DNA from: an uncultured Collinsella sp.
Lineage (GTDB): Bacteria; Actinomycetota; Coriobacteriia; Coriobacteriales; Coriobacteriaceae
DNA: 64,000 nucleotides
Assembly (NCBI GenBank): GCA_958403205.1
Contig: CATXWM010000005.1
Coordinates: forward strand, 34,924-98,923
Direction: 5' to 3'
The translations under genes and the position numbers were made by a program. The notes beneath the pieces are model-generated. The model was not told the DNA's origin and ran no database searches. It saw only the letters and a list, made by a program, of their open reading frames with translations. Each line of letters starts with the position of its first letter. Positions within the stretch are counted from its first letter, which is position 1. This document shows positions 62,648-64,000 of the stretch, in pieces.

Positions 62648-63679
62648 ATGGCCATGGAATTCAAACGCAGGCTGCCGATCCCTATGGAGATCCGCGAGGA
62701 AATGCCGCTCTCCGCCGAGCTTACCGCCAAGAAGCAGGCATTTGACGCCGAGGTCGCCAAAGTCTTTACCGGCGAGGACGCACGCAAGGTGCTCATCATC
62801 GGCCCGTGCTCTGCCGACCGCGAGGATTCAGTGCTTGAGTACATGAACCGACTGGCCAAGACCGCCGAGGAGGTCAAGGACAAGCTCGTCATCATTCCGC
62901 GCGTCTACACCAATAAGCCGCGTACCAAGGGCACCGGCTACAAGGGACTGCTGCACAACCCCAACCCCGAGGCTCCCGACGACCTGCTCGAGGGTGTAAA
63001 GGCCATCCGCCACATGCACCTGCGCGTCATCGAGGAGACCGGCTTCTTTACCGCCGATGAGATGCTCTACCCGTCCAACTACCAATACCTCGTCGACCTG
63101 CTGAGCTATGTTGCCGTGGGCGCACGCTCGGTCGAGAACCAGGAGCATCGCCTGGTGTCGAGCGGCATTTCGGTACCCGTCGGCATGAAGAATCCCACTG
63201 CCGGCTCTACCACCGTTATGCTCAACTCCATTTACGCCGCGCAGGCGCACCAGAGCTTCATCTTCCGCAACTGGGAGGTCGAGTGCGACGGCAACCCGCT
63301 CGCACACGCCGTTATGCGTGGCTACATCGGTCTCGATGGGCGCACCTACCCCAACTACCACTACGAACACCTGGAACGCCTGGCCGAACGCTATACCGAG
63401 CATGCCGGCTATGCCAATCCGGCAGCGGTCATCGACTGCAACCACGACAACTCGGGCAAGCGTCCGCTGGAGCAGTATCGCATTTGCAAGGAGGTGCTCG
63501 ACAGCTGCCGCCGCAACGAGTCCATCTCCAAGCTGGTCAAGGGCTTTATGATCGAGTCCTACCTGGAGGACGGCAACCAGCCGGTCGACGGCGGTGTCTT
63601 TGGCAAGTCGATCACCGACCCGTGCCTGGGCTGGGAAAAGACCGACTACCTCATCCACGAGATCGCGGAGCGGATTTAG
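62648..63679 (+). CDS. 3-deoxy-7-phosphoheptulonate (DAHP) synthase
   Basis: 343 residues, class I AroG/AroF type. Key segments are IIGPCSADRE, RVYTNKPRT, GARSVENQEHR, GMKNPTAGS and VIDCNHDNSGK, supplying the PEP, erythrose-4-phosphate and metal ligands (Cys in GPCSA, His and Glu later). It makes the first intermediate of the shikimate pathway. The family is feedback-inhibited by aromatic amino acids; the specificity is not readable here. GAGGAGG is five bases upstream. A stop-overlapping hairpin and a family B element follow. Confidence 0.95.
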   Translation: MAMEFKRRLPIPMEIREEMPLSAELTAKKQAFDAEVAKVFTGEDARKVLIIGPCSADREDSVLEYMNRLAKTAEEVKDKLVIIPRVYTNKPRTKGTGYKGLLHNPNPEAPDDLLEGVKAIRHMHLRVIEETGFFTADEMLYPSNYQYLVDLLSYVAVGARSVENQEHRLVSSGISVPVGMKNPTAGSTTVMLNSIYAAQAHQSFIFRNWEVECDGNPLAHAVMRGYIGLDGRTYPNYHYEHLERLAERYTEHAGYANPAAVIDCNHDNSGKRPLEQYRICKEVLDSCRRNESISKLVKGFMIESYLEDGNQPVDGGVFGKSITDPCLGWEKTDYLIHEIAERI

Positions 63680-63706
63680 TTACGCGGTTTTACCAAACCG
63701 CGTAAC
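63679..63706 (+). terminator. Stop-overlapping hairpin after DAHP synthase
   Basis: GTTACGCGGTTT and AAACCGCGTAAC with a 4-nt loop, the first base being the last base of the TAG. It is followed by GGCTCGACGCTGC, the tail also seen behind the hairpin at 63729-63752 and, slightly altered, at 25704. Confidence 0.75.
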
Positions 63707-64000
63707 GGCTCGACGCTGCGCCTTTGGTTCCGCCGTTCTAACGAACGGCGGACCGCTCGACGCTGCAAACGCCCCTAAGCGGCAATCTGACGTTCAATCG
63801 TCGGTCGCGTACCGAAGTACGCTTCCCTCCTCTTTCACGTCACCTTGCTCGCTTAGGGGCGTTTTCGCTGACTTATGCTCAACCTGCGATAATTCCAAAC
63901 TGGGTGAGTTACTCACTGTAGCGGGTGGCTATGGCGGCTCAGGGGTAGTCATTGGGTGTTCCTATAGTTTTGTCAACCGTCGGGGCTACTCCCGGTAGGG
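63680..64000. other. Right-edge gene-free region
   Basis: 321 bp. It contains two hairpins with the shared CTCGACGCTGC tail, family B copy B3 and, from 63890 to the end, sequence in which I recognise nothing beyond a short palindromic GAGTTACTC. Confidence 0.5.
63729..63888 (+). repeat. Family B structured hairpin element, copy B3, with extra leading hairpin
   Basis: A leading hairpin at 63729-63752 (TCCGCCGTTC/GAACGGCGGA) plus CTCGACGCTGC. Then come the main arms 63767-63780 and 63851-63864 (AAACGCCCCTAAGC and complement). Inside are CAATCTGACGTTCAATC, the hairpin GCGTAC-CGAA-GTACGC (63807-63822) and CTTTCACGTCACCTTG. The tail TTCGCTGACTT...ACCTGCG matches copy B2. It is in sense orientation relative to the DAHP synthase gene. 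Confidence 0.7.

Noticed and set aside
63929..63952. Seven-codon minus-strand leader peptide (MTTPEPP) near the right edge
   Set aside because: No regulatory amino-acid codons, no ribosome site that stands out, and the downstream gene is outside the window.

Overview
The window is a high-GC chromosomal segment of an anaerobic actinobacterium. The gene content (a giant 2-hydroxyacyl-CoA dehydratase activase, a pyruvate formate-lyase whose glycyl-radical domain is a separate gene, its activase, many small regulators and abundant structured intergenic repeats) fits a gut Coriobacteriia member, most likely Collinsella or a close relative. This is inferred from protein character only. I see no rRNA, tRNA, CRISPR array, prophage or intact transposase. 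About 50 genes are supported, including a truncated one at the left edge and one very small one.

Left part (1-12.3 kb): an aryl-sulfotransferase-like remnant, a 3-hydroxyacyl-CoA dehydrogenase, a 1593-residue activase preceded by its TetR-type regulator, a tiny hydrophobic/basic peptide gene, a HAD phosphatase, the amtB-glnK ammonium pair, and a CmpB-like membrane protein with an HD phosphohydrolase. Middle left (12.4-29.8 kb): a DXP synthase, a polar amino-acid ABC transporter (binding protein, two permeases, ATPase) followed by a C26 glutamine-amidotransferase-type hydrolase, an Hpt protein plus a REC/HD-GYP signalling protein, a radical SAM enzyme, a SEC-C methionine aminopeptidase, a D-2-hydroxyacid dehydrogenase, an M18 aminopeptidase, a membrane-anchored Ntn hydrolase and phosphofructokinase.

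Middle right (30-46.4 kb): a MacB/FtsX-type ABC transporter next to a two-component system, a DNA alkyl-cysteine transferase, the aspartate-family genes asd, lysC, thrC and thrB (hom is absent here), engB, an MTA/SAH nucleosidase, pflA and a DegV protein. Right part (46.6-64 kb): a sucrose/fructan operon (LacI regulator, GH32, PTS EIIBC, GH32) with LacI-like operators, the split pyruvate formate-lyase, a KdgT-type permease with an SDR dehydrogenase, a MarR regulator with a heterodimeric ABC exporter, and DAHP synthase.

The most unusual content is intergenic. At least two families of long hairpins sit directly behind genes and keep the same orientation relative to the upstream transcript. Each has a short conserved internal motif pair, but the long arms differ completely between copies while remaining complementary. 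Family A copies follow pfkA, asd, thrB and grcA (two in tandem). Family B copies follow amtB, a dehydrogenase and the DAHP synthase gene. In two family A copies the outer arm includes the stop codon of the upstream gene. Other structured repeats are a 350-bp element with three 56-nt palindromes on an 80-bp period bounded by inverted REPs, a GGGACAG REP family, two MITE-like elements around 1.4 and 37.0 kb, a 235-bp element at 30.0 kb, and a triple hairpin array at 37.13 kb. These are the best candidates for an undescribed system.
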